From contig CP132907.1 of the NCBI GenBank assembly GCA_031446105.1, positions 744,001-808,000 of the forward strand: DNA of 64,000 bases, written 5' to 3'. The notes beneath the pieces are model-generated. The model had not been told where the DNA came from. It saw only the letters and a program-made list of their open reading frames with translations, and made no database searches. Numbering within the stretch: position 1 is the stretch's first letter; each line of letters begins with the position of its first letter. This document shows, one piece after another, positions 50,069 through 59,674 of this stretch. The DNA comes from Arsenophonus sp031446105. Its GTDB lineage: Bacteria > Pseudomonadota > Gammaproteobacteria > Enterobacterales > Enterobacteriaceae. A program made the translations under genes and the position numbers.

Positions 50069-51058
50069 ATGAAACAAGTTATTTATGTTGCAAGTCCAGA
50101 AAGTAAGCAGCTTCATGTTTTAGCGTTACATACTACAGGAAAATTAACATTGTTACAAGAATTAATTTTACCACATCCAGGACAAACAATAAAAATTAGT
50201 CGTGATGGAAAATATCTTTATCTTGGTATGCGAAATAATTTTTCTATTATAACTTATCTTATTTCACATGAAGGTAAATTGATTAAGAGAGCTGTTAGAA
50301 ATATTCCATCTTCACCAACTTATATGATTACAGATTACCATAACAAATGGTTATTTATTGTTTCTTATCATGGAAATCAATTAATGGTATTACCAATTGA
50401 TGCAGAAGGCATTATTAATTCGGTAATTCAAATTTTTGATAATTTAAAAAATCCTCATTCTGTAGGTATAAGTTTTGATAAACAATATTTATTAGTTCCA
50501 TGTTTAGGGGAAGATAAAATTCGAATTTTTATGATTAAGTATAATGGATACCCTCTTAAAGAATGTAAACATGATTGTATTTCTACTAAAAAAGGTGCAG
50601 GGCCTAGACATTTTGTTTTTCATCCTTATAAAAATATTTTTTATTGTGCAAATGAATTAGATGCAACTATTAGTGTTTATTCTTTTTTAAAAATTTATCG
50701 GCAAGTAAAAAAATATGATATAATACCAATTGGTTTAAAAAATAAACCTTGGGCAGCAGATATACATATTACTCCAGACAGTTTTCATCTTTATGCCAGT
50801 GAACGTTCTACAAGTATTATTCGGCACTTTCAGGTAATCAGTGATGGTTTGAATTTATTACCAATGGAATCATATGCAACAGAAATTCAGCCTCGTGGTT
50901 TTAATATTGATAATACTGGCAATTTTTTGCTTGTAGTTGGTCAAAAATCTAATCATATTGCTATTTATAAAATAAATCCTATTACTGGTTTTTTAGAGTT
51001 TATAGAACGTCATTTAATAGGAAAAGGTCCAATGTGGATTGAAATTCATTCATTATAA
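50069..51058 (+). CDS. pgl: 6-phosphogluconolactonase
   Basis: Hydrolyses 6-phosphogluconolactone in the oxidative pentose phosphate pathway; 329 aa (E. coli YbhE 331). It is the seven-bladed beta-propeller type: MKQVIYVASPESKQLHVL at the N-terminus, GAGPRHFVFHP with the conserved Arg/His, YASERSTSIIRHF, and QPRGFNIDNTGNFLLVVGQ. It converges on bioA with only 12 bp between stop codons, the same order as in E. coli. It implies that glucose-6-P dehydrogenase is probably encoded elsewhere. Confidence 0.95.
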   Translation: MKQVIYVASPESKQLHVLALHTTGKLTLLQELILPHPGQTIKISRDGKYLYLGMRNNFSIITYLISHEGKLIKRAVRNIPSSPTYMITDYHNKWLFIVSYHGNQLMVLPIDAEGIINSVIQIFDNLKNPHSVGISFDKQYLLVPCLGEDKIRIFMIKYNGYPLKECKHDCISTKKGAGPRHFVFHPYKNIFYCANELDATISVYSFLKIYRQVKKYDIIPIGLKNKPWAADIHITPDSFHLYASERSTSIIRHFQVISDGLNLLPMESYATEIQPRGFNIDNTGNFLLVVGQKSNHIAIYKINPITGFLEFIERHLIGKGPMWIEIHSL

Positions 51059-51070
51059 ATAAAATTAAAA

Positions 51071-52357
51071 TTATTCGAACAATTTATTCATTGAAATTAT
51101 TTTTTTTATTGCATTTGTTAATTGAGTTAATTGTTTAGGTTTAATAATATATGGTGGCATAAGATAAATTAATTTACCAAATGGTCGAATCCATACTCCT
51201 TCATTAACAAATTGACGTTGTAATTTACTGACGTCTAGATTTTTTTTCATTTCAATGACTCCAATTGCACCTAAAACTCTGATATTAAAAATTTTTGGAT
51301 GATCTTGAAGCATAAAAAGTTCAGAAAAAAGTTGATTTTCAATATTTTTAATCCATATTTTCCATGGACTATTTTTTAATAATGTTAAATTTGCATCAGC
51401 AATTGCACAAGCTAATGGATTACCCATAAAAGTTGGTCCATGCATAAAACAACCTGTTTCATTATTGCTAATTGTTTCTGCAATATGACGAGTAGTCAAT
51501 GTAGCTGAGAGTGTGAGATAACCAGCAGTTAATGCTTTTCCTAAACATAAAATATCAGGTGAAATAGAACTATGTTCATAAGCAAATAATTTTCCAGTAC
51601 GACCGAATCCTGTTGCTATTTCATCTGCAATTAATAAAACATGATAGCGGTCGCATAATGTTCTTACTGATTTTAGATAATTAGGATTATAAATATGCAT
51701 GCCACCTGCTCCTTGCACAATAGGTTCAAGGATTATCGCTGCAATTTTATCGGCATATCTTTTAAGTTTTTTTTCTAAAATTTCTATGTCTTCTTCATTC
51801 CATTTATCATAAAAACCATATTTTGGAGCTGGGACAAAAAAATGAGGAAGCAAATAACCTTTATAAAGACTATGCATAGAATTTTTAGGATCGCAAACCG
51901 ACATAGCACCAAAAGTATCTCCGTGATATCCGTTTTCTAAAGCGAGAAATTTATAACGTTTTTCTCCTTTTGCACGCCAATATTGTAATGCCATTTTTAA
52001 TGCAACTTCTATTGCTACAGAGCCAGAATCAGCAAGAAAGATGCACTCTAATTTTTTATCGGTAATATCTATTAATTGTCGGCACAATGCAATAGCTGGT
52101 GGATGTGTAATGCCACCAAACATAACATGTGACATTTTTTTTATTTGTTTTATAGCTGCTTGATTCAGAATTGGGTGATTATAACCATGAATAGCTGCCC
52201 ACCAAGAAGACATACCATCAATTAGTTTTCTGCCATCTGCTAATTTGAGCTCAACACCTGATGCAGTAATAATGGGATAAGATGGAATGGGATTAATCAT
52301 AGAAGCATATGGATGCCAAATATGTTTAATATCAAAATTAAGATCGTCGAGTTTCAT
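51071..52357 (-). CDS. bioA: Adenosylmethionine-8-amino-7-oxononanoate aminotransferase
   Basis: PLP aminotransferase using SAM as amino donor to make 7,8-diaminopelargonate in biotin synthesis; 428 aa (E. coli 429). IWHPYASM at the N-terminus, SSWWAAIHGYNHP substrate motif, SGSVAIEVALKMA, NGYHGDTFGAMSV, ADEIATGFGRTG, the PLP lysine in LCLGKALTAGYLTLSA, and HGPTFMGNPLA. Transcribed divergently from bioBFCD. Together with those genes it completes the late biotin pathway. Confidence 0.97.
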   Translation of the reverse strand: MKLDDLNFDIKHIWHPYASMINPIPSYPIITASGVELKLADGRKLIDGMSSWWAAIHGYNHPILNQAAIKQIKKMSHVMFGGITHPPAIALCRQLIDITDKKLECIFLADSGSVAIEVALKMALQYWRAKGEKRYKFLALENGYHGDTFGAMSVCDPKNSMHSLYKGYLLPHFFVPAPKYGFYDKWNEEDIEILEKKLKRYADKIAAIILEPIVQGAGGMHIYNPNYLKSVRTLCDRYHVLLIADEIATGFGRTGKLFAYEHSSISPDILCLGKALTAGYLTLSATLTTRHIAETISNNETGCFMHGPTFMGNPLACAIADANLTLLKNSPWKIWIKNIENQLFSELFMLQDHPKIFNIRVLGAIGVIEMKKNLDVSKLQRQFVNEGVWIRPFGKLIYLMPPYIIKPKQLTQLTNAIKKIISMNKLFE

Positions 52358-52485
52358 TTTGTTTTCTCATTATTAATTGTATTTTTTAAAAGTAATTTTA
52401 TTTATTTTTGATTTTTTGTTGACATGATAACGCTATTATTTAAACTGGCAATACTTTTTTATTTCATTAAATAAGGATAGTGAAG
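52358..52485. promoter_or_regulatory. bioA-bioB divergent control region
   Basis: 128 bp between the divergent starts must contain both promoters. A TTGACA hexamer is present (52420s) without a good -10 at 17 bp. The BirA operator (TTGTAAACC-type dyad in E. coli) is not recognisable; the nearest sequence, TTGTTGACA followed 16 nt later by TAAACTGGCAA, is a poor dyad. AAGGA at 52473-52477 is the bioB ribosome site. Confidence 0.5.
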
Positions 52486-53520
52486 ATGAAAAAATCATGG
52501 ACGCTTCGTCAAGCACAAGCATTGTTTGATTTACCTTTTTTTGAATTACTCTTTCAAGCCCAAAAGGTTCATCGTTTATATTTTGATCCTCAGAAGATAC
52601 AAGTTAGCACTTTGCTTTCAATTAAAACTGGTGCTTGTCCTGAAGATTGTAAATATTGTCCACAAAGTGCACGTTATAAAACTGGATTAAAAACCGAAAA
52701 ATTACTAGAAGTAGAAAAAGTTATTTCATCAGCAAAAAAAGCAAAAAAAGCCGGTTCAACTCGTTTTTGTATGGGAGCTGCATGGAAGAATCCTCACGAG
52801 CGAGATATGCCATATTTAGAGGCTATGATAAAAGAAGTTAAAGCATTGGGTATGGAAACTTGTATGACATTAGGAAAACTAAATAACTGTCAAGCACGTC
52901 GTTTAGCAGACGCTGGATTAGATTATTATAATCATAATTTAGATACTTCACCTGAATTTTATAATCATGTAATTACTACACGTACTTATCAAGAACGTCT
53001 TGATACTTTAGATAAAGTACGTCAAGCTGGTATGAAAGTATGTTCTGGTGGTATTTTAGGTTTAGGAGAAAATATTGTTGATCGAGCAGCATTATTAGTT
53101 CAATTAGCTAATTTACCAAAAGTTCCAGAAAGTGTACCAATTAATATGTTAATTAAAGTAAAAGGTACTCCATTTGAACATAATAAAGATATTGATCCAT
53201 TTGATTTAATTCGTACAATCGCTATTGCTCGTATTATGATGCCAACTTCTTATGTTAGGCTTTCTGCTGGTCGTGAGCAAATGAGTGAGCAAACACAAGC
53301 ACTTTGTTTTATGGCAGGAGCTAATTCTATTTTTTATGGTTGTAAATTATTGACAGCTGGAAATCCAACAGAGGATAAAGATCAACGATTATTTAAAAAA
53401 CTAAATATTAATGCTGAAAAAAGAAAGATTAATTTAAATTATCCAGAAGAGATAAAAAAAACAGAAGATTCTTTAATAAGAGTTATTGATGTAGAGAAGT
53501 TTTACAATGCGGCAATATGA
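52486..53520 (+). CDS. bioB: Biotin synthase
   Basis: Radical-SAM enzyme inserting sulfur into dethiobiotin; uses a 4Fe-4S and a sacrificial 2Fe-2S cluster. I choose the ATG at 52486 (344 aa; E. coli 346), 8 nt after AAGGA; an in-frame GTG six bases earlier is too close to that site. The 4Fe-4S motif CPEDCKYC is near residue 51; the 2Fe-2S ligands are in RFCMG, ETCMT and VCSGG plus the arginine in YVRLSAGR. DYYNHNLDTSPEF is fully conserved. It depends on SUF/ErpA and on SAM. Its stop overlaps the start of bioF by 4 bp. Confidence 0.98.
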   Translation: MKKSWTLRQAQALFDLPFFELLFQAQKVHRLYFDPQKIQVSTLLSIKTGACPEDCKYCPQSARYKTGLKTEKLLEVEKVISSAKKAKKAGSTRFCMGAAWKNPHERDMPYLEAMIKEVKALGMETCMTLGKLNNCQARRLADAGLDYYNHNLDTSPEFYNHVITTRTYQERLDTLDKVRQAGMKVCSGGILGLGENIVDRAALLVQLANLPKVPESVPINMLIKVKGTPFEHNKDIDPFDLIRTIAIARIMMPTSYVRLSAGREQMSEQTQALCFMAGANSIFYGCKLLTAGNPTEDKDQRLFKKLNINAEKRKINLNYPEEIKKTEDSLIRVIDVEKFYNAAI

Positions 53521-54686
53521 TGAATTGGATAACGTTTTTAACTACTCATCTTAATTTACGTAAAAAAGAAACATTATGGCGAAAACGCAATATTATTGAA
53601 AAAAATAAAGGACGTATTTTAATATTTAATCAAAAAAAATACATTAATTTTTCAAATAATGATTATTTAGGATTAAGTCATAATAATGCAATTATCAATG
53701 CTTGGAAAATTGGATTAAATAAATATGGTGTAGGAAGTGGTAGTTCTGGCCATATCATTGGTTATACTAATGCTCATGCGATTTTAGAAGAACAGTTATC
53801 TGTTTGGTTAGGATATCCAAAAGCTTTATTGTTTATTTCTGGTTATACTTTAAACCAATCTATCATTATTACTTTAATGAATAAACACGATTATATTTTT
53901 GCTGACAGATTAACTCATGCATCTTTATTAGATGGAGCAATTTTATCTGCAGCAAAACTAAAAAGATTTCCGCATAATCAAATTAATACTTTAGAAAAAT
54001 TTTTAAAAAATAATCATAACGGGAAAACATTGGTTATAACTGAAGGAGTATTTAGCATGGATGGTGATACGAGCCCTTTATTATCATTGAAAATTATGAC
54101 AGAAAAAAGAAAAGTATGGTTGTTAGTGGATGATGCACACGGTATTGGTGTAATAGGTAATGAAGGTAAAGGTAGTTGTGATTTTTATAAAATAAAACCG
54201 CAACTTTTAGTGATAACTTTTGGTAAAGCATTTGGTTTAAGTGGAGCAGCTTTACTTTGTGATGAAAATATTGCAGAATATTTTTTGCAATATGGACGGC
54301 ATTTAATTTATAGTACTTCTATGCCACCAGCACAAGCTGTAGCATTATCTGAGGCAATCATTCAAGTTCGTAAAGCAGATCATTTAAGAAAAAAATTACA
54401 GCGTAATATTATTTATTTTCGTTATTTATCTGCAAAATATAATTTTGCATTATTAAATTCTAATACAGCTATTCAACCATTAGTTATTGGAAATAATCAG
54501 CGTTGTTTAAATTTATCTTTATTTTTACGTCATCAAGGATTTTGGGTACATGCTGTTCTCCCGCCAACTGTACCAATAGGTACAGCAAGATTAAGGATCA
54601 CTATAACAGCTAATCATAAATTGTTTGATATTGAAAAATTAGTAAAAACTTTACATGAATTTTTTAAAAATAATCCAGATGAATAA
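53517..54686 (+). CDS. bioF: 8-amino-7-oxononanoate synthase
   Basis: PLP enzyme condensing pimeloyl-ACP with alanine; 389 aa (E. coli 384). NFSNNDYLGLS, GSGSSGHIIGY, FISGYTLNQ, EGVFSMDGD, VDDAHGIGVIG, the PLP lysine in VTFGKAFGLSGAA and HLIYSTSMPPAQA are all present. Two ATGs (53517, 53520) lie at the bioB stop; either overlaps it by 4 or 1 bp, so translation is probably coupled. Its 3' end overlaps bioC. Confidence 0.97.
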   Translation: MMNWITFLTTHLNLRKKETLWRKRNIIEKNKGRILIFNQKKYINFSNNDYLGLSHNNAIINAWKIGLNKYGVGSGSSGHIIGYTNAHAILEEQLSVWLGYPKALLFISGYTLNQSIIITLMNKHDYIFADRLTHASLLDGAILSAAKLKRFPHNQINTLEKFLKNNHNGKTLVITEGVFSMDGDTSPLLSLKIMTEKRKVWLLVDDAHGIGVIGNEGKGSCDFYKIKPQLLVITFGKAFGLSGAALLCDENIAEYFLQYGRHLIYSTSMPPAQAVALSEAIIQVRKADHLRKKLQRNIIYFRYLSAKYNFALLNSNTAIQPLVIGNNQRCLNLSLFLRHQGFWVHAVLPPTVPIGTARLRITITANHKLFDIEKLVKTLHEFFKNNPDE

Positions 54687-55428
54687 AAAAGCTATTGCTC
54701 GCGCTTTTGGTCGTGCAGCTAAAAATTATGATAATATTGCAATTTTTCAACAACAAAGTGGTCAACATCTTTTTAATTGTGTTTCCACAAGGCCATGTGA
54801 TATTGTTTTAGATGCTGGTTGTGGAACTGGTTATTTTAGTAATCAGTGGCAATTAGCGGGAAAATATGTTATTGCTTTAGATCTTTCCGAATCTATGTTA
54901 TCTTTTGCAAAACAAAAACAAACTGCTATAACTTATATACAAGGAGATATGGAGGATTTACCATTTAAAAATGAAAGTGTTGATTTATGTTTTAGTCATC
55001 TTGCAATTCAATGGTGTACTAATTTATATACTCCATTAAGTGAACTATATCGTATTACAAAAAAGGGTGGGATCGTCGCTTTTTCTACTTTAGTTGATGG
55101 TTCTTTGAAAGAATTAAAACAATCTTGGCAAAAAGTTGATAATGATTCTCATATTAATTCTTTTATGACTTTTGAACAAATTAAAATGGTTTGTAAGTAT
55201 TGGCCTCATAGTTTAGAACAACAATCTTGGCGATTAAATTATCCATCATTTTGGTGTTTATTAAAATCTTTAAAAGGTATTGGTGCTACTTATTTATCTA
55301 AAAGACGGAAAAACAATAGGTTAATGACAAAAAAAAGATTAACTCAACTCGTTTACCATTATCCTAATACTGGTCACAATTTTCCATTAACTTATCAACT
55401 TGTTTTTGGAATACTTTATTGTGAGTAA
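54679..55428 (+). CDS. bioC: Malonyl-ACP O-methyltransferase BioC
   Basis: SAM-dependent methyltransferase that makes malonyl-ACP methyl ester, the disguised primer for pimelate synthesis; 249 aa (E. coli 251). I start at 54679, inside the last codons of bioF (8-bp overlap), because MNKKAIARAFGRAAKNYD is the family N-terminus. The SAM motif VLDAGCGTGYFS is near residue 45, with LDLSESML, GDMEDLPF and GSLKELKQSW further on. The partner esterase bioH is not in the window; reduced genomes may use another esterase. Confidence 0.95.
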   Translation: MNKKAIARAFGRAAKNYDNIAIFQQQSGQHLFNCVSTRPCDIVLDAGCGTGYFSNQWQLAGKYVIALDLSESMLSFAKQKQTAITYIQGDMEDLPFKNESVDLCFSHLAIQWCTNLYTPLSELYRITKKGGIVAFSTLVDGSLKELKQSWQKVDNDSHINSFMTFEQIKMVCKYWPHSLEQQSWRLNYPSFWCLLKSLKGIGATYLSKRRKNNRLMTKKRLTQLVYHYPNTGHNFPLTYQLVFGILYCE

Positions 55429-56110
55429 ATGTTTTTTCTTGACTGGAACTGATACAGATATTGGAAAAACTGTTGTTAGTTGTGCATTATTGCAGGCTGC
55501 ATCGTATATGGGTTATAAAACAGCAGGTTACAAACCTATAGCTACAGGTGGTATACAATCAATTCTTGGTTTAAGAAATTTAGATGCTGAACTTTTAAGA
55601 AAAAATAGTACTGTAAATCTTACTTATAATGATGTTAATCCTATTGTTTTTTTAGATGCTACATCACCCAATATAGCTGCTAAAATATCAGGGAAGGTAA
55701 TAAATTATAGAAGTATAACTAAAGGATTAAGAAAATTAAAAGATTGTGCTGATTTAGTCATTATTGAGGGGGCTGGTGGGTGGTATACACCAATTTCAGA
55801 TAAAAAAAAAATATCTGATTGGGTGATAGAACAAAAATTACCAGTTATATTAACTGTTGGAATAAAATTAGGTTGTATTAATCATGCGATATTGACCGAG
55901 CAAGCTATTAAAAATAGCGGATTATTTTTAATTGGTTGGATTGCCACTAAAAATTTTTTTTTAAAGCATGATGAAGAATATTTATTAACATTAAGAAATA
56001 ATTTGTCCGTTCCATGTTTAGGAGTGATTCCATATCTTCGTCATTGGAAATCTTCTTTTATTGGTAAATTTATAAAATTTTCTAAAATATTAGATCGTTT
56101 TAATTTTTAA
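55421..56110 (+). CDS. bioD: Dethiobiotin synthetase
   Basis: ATP-dependent ureido ring closure to dethiobiotin. The start is GTG at 55421, overlapping the bioC stop by 8 bp; it gives VSKCFFLTGTDTDIGKT, equal to E. coli MSKRYFVTGTDTEVGKT. Length 229 aa (E. coli 225). The P-loop GTDTDIGKTV, GYKPIATGG, IEGAGGWYTPIS and VGIKLGCINHA are conserved. The longest coding homopolymer on the plus strand, ten A at 55802-55811, codes DKKKI in frame. It ends the bioBFCD operon; E. coli uvrB, next in order, is gone. Confidence 0.96.
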   Translation: MSKCFFLTGTDTDIGKTVVSCALLQAASYMGYKTAGYKPIATGGIQSILGLRNLDAELLRKNSTVNLTYNDVNPIVFLDATSPNIAAKISGKVINYRSITKGLRKLKDCADLVIIEGAGGWYTPISDKKKISDWVIEQKLPVILTVGIKLGCINHAILTEQAIKNSGLFLIGWIATKNFFLKHDEEYLLTLRNNLSVPCLGVIPYLRHWKSSFIGKFIKFSKILDRFNF

Positions 56111-56709
56111 ATTAATATTTAAATTTTTTATTTTTTAGTGATTTTTTATTTAAATTTGCATTTAATAATTATATAAATTTTTTCTTAAAAAAATCTTTTT
56201 TTAACTCATAAAAAATATTTTTAAAATTTTATATATTTTAAAAAAATATTTTTAAAAGTTTTCATATTTTTTAAATTATTATAGATTTTTTTTGATCATC
56301 GATTATGCAAAAATAAAAGATTGTTATTTATTTGTTTAAAATCTTTAAATTTTTTTATAAAAAAAATAAATATTGATTTTTATAACAAAAATTATAGATT
56401 TATTATTTTTTATATTTTTTTTATTTTTTTATAAGAAATTTATTAATATTGATTTTTTATTTTTTTAGTCGTAATAAAATATTTTTGATTAGATATTTTG
56501 GTATTAAAATATTTTTTTATGTTTACAAAAAATATAGCAGTAAAATAATGTTTGTATTTTTTAATAATATTTTTTGTAGAATTGTAATAATTTGTTAATC
56601 TTAATTAATGACTTTCAAAAAAAAATATGGTATTCTTTTTTGAATTTTACTGAGTTATTTATTATTTTGAATAGCTTTATTTTTAACTACAGTGATAAGG
56701 ATAATCATT
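56111..56709. other. Gene-free stretch after the biotin operon
   Basis: 599 bp of A/T-only sequence where E. coli has uvrB, ybhK and the moa genes before ybhL. No relic is readable. The ybhL ribosome site (AAGGA) lies at its end. Confidence 0.7.
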
Positions 56710-57420
56710 ATGGATTTATTTGATCATAGAAATGATTCAATCATCCAGCGGGCTGGAGCAGGAATTCAAACTTATATGTCTCAAGTATATGGTTGGATGA
56801 CAGTAGGTTTGTTATTAACGACTTTTGTTTCTTGGTATGCCATTAATAATAGCAATATTATTAGTTATTTAGTAACGCATAGTTGGATGCTGATAGTACT
56901 GATTATTGCTGAAATCGGTTTGGTAATAGGATTATCTTTTTTGTTGCCTAAATTAAGTGCAGGTGCAGCAACAGCAATGTTTATGTTGTACTCAATGCTA
57001 ACGGGTATAACAACCTCTTTAGTCTTAATTTCTTATACAGGTGCTTCTATCGTTAGTACTTTCTTTGTAACAGCAACTATGTTTGGAGCTCTTAGTTTAT
57101 ATGGATATAGTACAAAACGTAATTTAAGTAGTATAAGTATTTTTTTATTTATGGCAATTATAGGCATAATTATTGCTTCAATAGTAAATATTTGGTTAAG
57201 AAATACCGGTTTAATGTTAATTATCAGTTACTTTTCTGTATTAATATTTTCTGCTTTAACTGCTTATGATACTCAAAAACTAAAAAATATGGGTAGTCAA
57301 ATTGATTCTTTAGATCAAGATAATATGCGTAAATATGCTATTATTGGCGCATTAACACTATATTTAGATTTCATTAATTTGTTTTTAATGTTATTGCGTA
57401 TTTTTGGTGATAGACGTTAG
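56710..57420 (+). CDS. ybhL: Bax inhibitor-1/YccA family membrane protein YbhL
   Basis: Seven-helix inner-membrane protein of the BI-1 family; possible ion leak or membrane-stress role, not settled. From the ATG at 56710 it has 236 aa (E. coli 234) and starts MDLFDHRNDSI; a frame six codons longer precedes the AAGGA site and is not used. Landmarks: TYMSQVYGWMTVGLLLT, KLSAGAATAMFMLYSMLTG, MFGALSLYGYSTKRNLS, LTAYDTQKLKNMG, and LGALTLYLDFINLFLMLLRIFG-like end. The next bases hold a strong terminator. G+C is a little higher than its flanks. Confidence 0.93.
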   Translation: MDLFDHRNDSIIQRAGAGIQTYMSQVYGWMTVGLLLTTFVSWYAINNSNIISYLVTHSWMLIVLIIAEIGLVIGLSFLLPKLSAGAATAMFMLYSMLTGITTSLVLISYTGASIVSTFFVTATMFGALSLYGYSTKRNLSSISIFLFMAIIGIIIASIVNIWLRNTGLMLIISYFSVLIFSALTAYDTQKLKNMGSQIDSLDQDNMRKYAIIGALTLYLDFINLFLMLLRIFGDRR

Positions 57421-57448
57421 TGTTAATATAAAATTATTATTTTTTTTG

Positions 57449-57496
57449 AAATAAAAGAACTTATGTTGATTAAAGATAGGTTCTTTTATTTTTTTT
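57449..57496 (+). terminator. Rho-independent terminator of ybhL
   Basis: Arms aaataaaagaacttat (57449-57464) and ataggttcttttattt (57476-57491) pair over 16 bp with one T-G wobble, followed by a further five T. It lies 28 bp after the ybhL stop. Confidence 0.85.
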
Positions 57497-58529
57497 AGAA
57501 TATTGAGAAATATAGATAGAGTATTTTTTTAATATATTTTTTTACAATTATATTTATAAGTATTGAATAAAGTATCAATAAAAAAAATATATGAGAGGAT
57601 TTTAAGTATTTTAATAATAGGATGCATATTAATATTAATTGTTGTTTTTTTTACATGAGTACAGAGTATTATTAAGAGTAATAAAATTTTTAATAGTAAA
57701 AAAACTATATTATCAATAATTATATAAAAATATATTTTTATAATTTGAATTTTTTAATTATTATAATAATAAAAACAATATACATGTTTTTTTATTCTTA
57801 AATTAAATACTAATTTGATGGAACATAATAAAAATATTTAAAAATTATAAATTAAAATAATTAATTATTATTTTTTATATTTTTAAGGTATTTTTAAAAT
57901 TTATATTTTAATTTGATATATTTTTATTAATATATAGTTTTTATATATACTATATAATAGTAGTTTTTATTAATATAAGTACATTAAGAATATTTAAAAA
58001 TTTTTATAAAATTAAAATATAAATAATTATTATTTTTTTAATTTTATTAAATTTATTATATAAAATTATATATATTGTATTTATTGTTTATTTGATTTTA
58101 ATTATTAATCAAAATTATTAAAATAAATTTTGATAATTTTTAATGTATATTTATTTTTTGTTAAATTAATTATTTTATTTAATTAATTTAATATTTTTTT
58201 AAAGCAAAAAAATATATGTATATCAAATTTATAACAATATTTTTTATATTTATTTTGTTAATAAAATAAAATAAAAATTAATTTATATTATTAAGTTTTT
58301 AATGATATTTTTTTTCAATAAAACGATTTGTATTTTATAGAACTTTTTTAAAAAGTAATTTATTTTTTATTTATTCTTAAAAAATATTAAATATATTAAA
58401 AAATTATATAAAAATAATCTTATTTACAATAATATAATATTATTTTATTTATTTTAATATAAAAAAATATTATTTTTTAAAATAATATAATTATTATAGT
58501 TATTGTTTTTATATAATTGAGGATTTTTT
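57497..58529. other. Gene-free stretch between ybhL and sseA
   Basis: About 1 kb of A/T-only sequence with no readable relic; a GAGGA site at the end belongs to sseA. Confidence 0.7.
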
Positions 58530-59363
58530 ATGCATGCAAGATTTTTTGTTACTCCAAAATGGTTTTATGACCATATAACAGATAAAAATGTTGTTATTCT
58601 CGATGCTTCTTCTAAAAAAACCTTAGAAAAAACAAATTATCAATATTTGTTTTATAAAAAACATATTCCTGGTGCACAATTTTTGAATTCAAATATATTT
58701 GATAAATATTCTAGTTTACCTCATATGTTACCAGATACAATAACTTTTAATAATATGATTACAGATTTAGGTATCAGTAATTCTCATCAAGTTGTTATTT
58801 ATGATCAGGGTGATTTATTTTCTGCGCCTAGAGCATGGTGGACTTTTAAAATATTTGGATGTAATAATGTTAAAATTTTATCGGGCGGATTAAATGGATG
58901 GGAAAAATCTGGTTATTTTATAGAATCTGGTATTTCTACTGTAAGAAAAAAACAATGTTTTACTATTAAATATTCCAGTGATTATGTATTATCAAAACAA
59001 GAAGTATTTTCTCTTTTAGGAAAATCAAATATTCAATTTATTGATAGTCGTACAACTAAGCGTTTTAATGCAAAAGAACCAGAACCACGTCCAGGATTAA
59101 GAATGGGGCATATTCCTGGTAGTAAAAATGTACCTTGGTTTTGGTTAGTTCATCAAGGTTGTTATAAAAAAGAAAAAAAATTAAATACTATTTTTTACAA
59201 ACAAGGTGTTAATACTATGATGCCTACTGTAATCAGTTGTGGATCAGGTATGACAGCTGCCGTAGTTTTGCTGGCATTAATAATTTTAGGTAATGATCAA
59301 GTAAAACTTTATGATGGATCCTGGTCTGAATGGGGAAAAGATAATAGTTTGCCTGTTGAATAA
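58530..59363 (+). CDS. sseA: 3-mercaptopyruvate sulfurtransferase
   Basis: Two-domain rhodanese transferring sulfur from 3-mercaptopyruvate to acceptors; 277 aa (E. coli 281). The inactive N-terminal domain has VVIYDQGDLFSAPRAWWTFK; the catalytic domain ends with the active-site loop CGSGMTA (near residue 234), the CGSG-x-T type that marks mercaptopyruvate rather than thiosulfate specificity. RPGLRMGHIPGSKNVPW and LYDGSWSEWG are family landmarks. It stands alone between two deserts. It could contribute sulfur for Fe-S, thiamine or tRNA thiolation; this is inference. Confidence 0.94.
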   Translation: MHARFFVTPKWFYDHITDKNVVILDASSKKTLEKTNYQYLFYKKHIPGAQFLNSNIFDKYSSLPHMLPDTITFNNMITDLGISNSHQVVIYDQGDLFSAPRAWWTFKIFGCNNVKILSGGLNGWEKSGYFIESGISTVRKKQCFTIKYSSDYVLSKQEVFSLLGKSNIQFIDSRTTKRFNAKEPEPRPGLRMGHIPGSKNVPWFWLVHQGCYKKEKKLNTIFYKQGVNTMMPTVISCGSGMTAAVVLLALIILGNDQVKLYDGSWSEWGKDNSLPVE

Positions 59364-59674
59364 GAAAAATACTTTTTTATTAACATATACTTAAATATAT
59401 TATTTTTAATAATTTTTTAAAAAAATATTATCTAATTTTATATTTTAAAATTTTTTATAAATTTATTAAAATATTTTTTTATTAAAAACATTTTTTATAT
59501 TTTAAAATTATCAGATAAAGTATTATAAATTATATTATTTTTTTAATAAACTTATATATTATTATATTTATTTAAAATAAAAAAATAAAATTAAAAATAC
59601 TAAAATAATATTAAAAATAAAACAATAATTTTTAAAAATTAAATTTTTTTGTTTTTTAATGATAAATAAGATTC
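59364..59674. other. Short A/T spacer between sseA and rhtA
   Basis: 311 bp between convergent ends; nothing readable and no clear hairpin terminator. Confidence 0.7.

Noticed and set aside
52415..52460. BirA operator before bioB
   Set aside because: TTGTTGACA and TAAACTGGCAA form only a poor dyad; not enough to call an operator.
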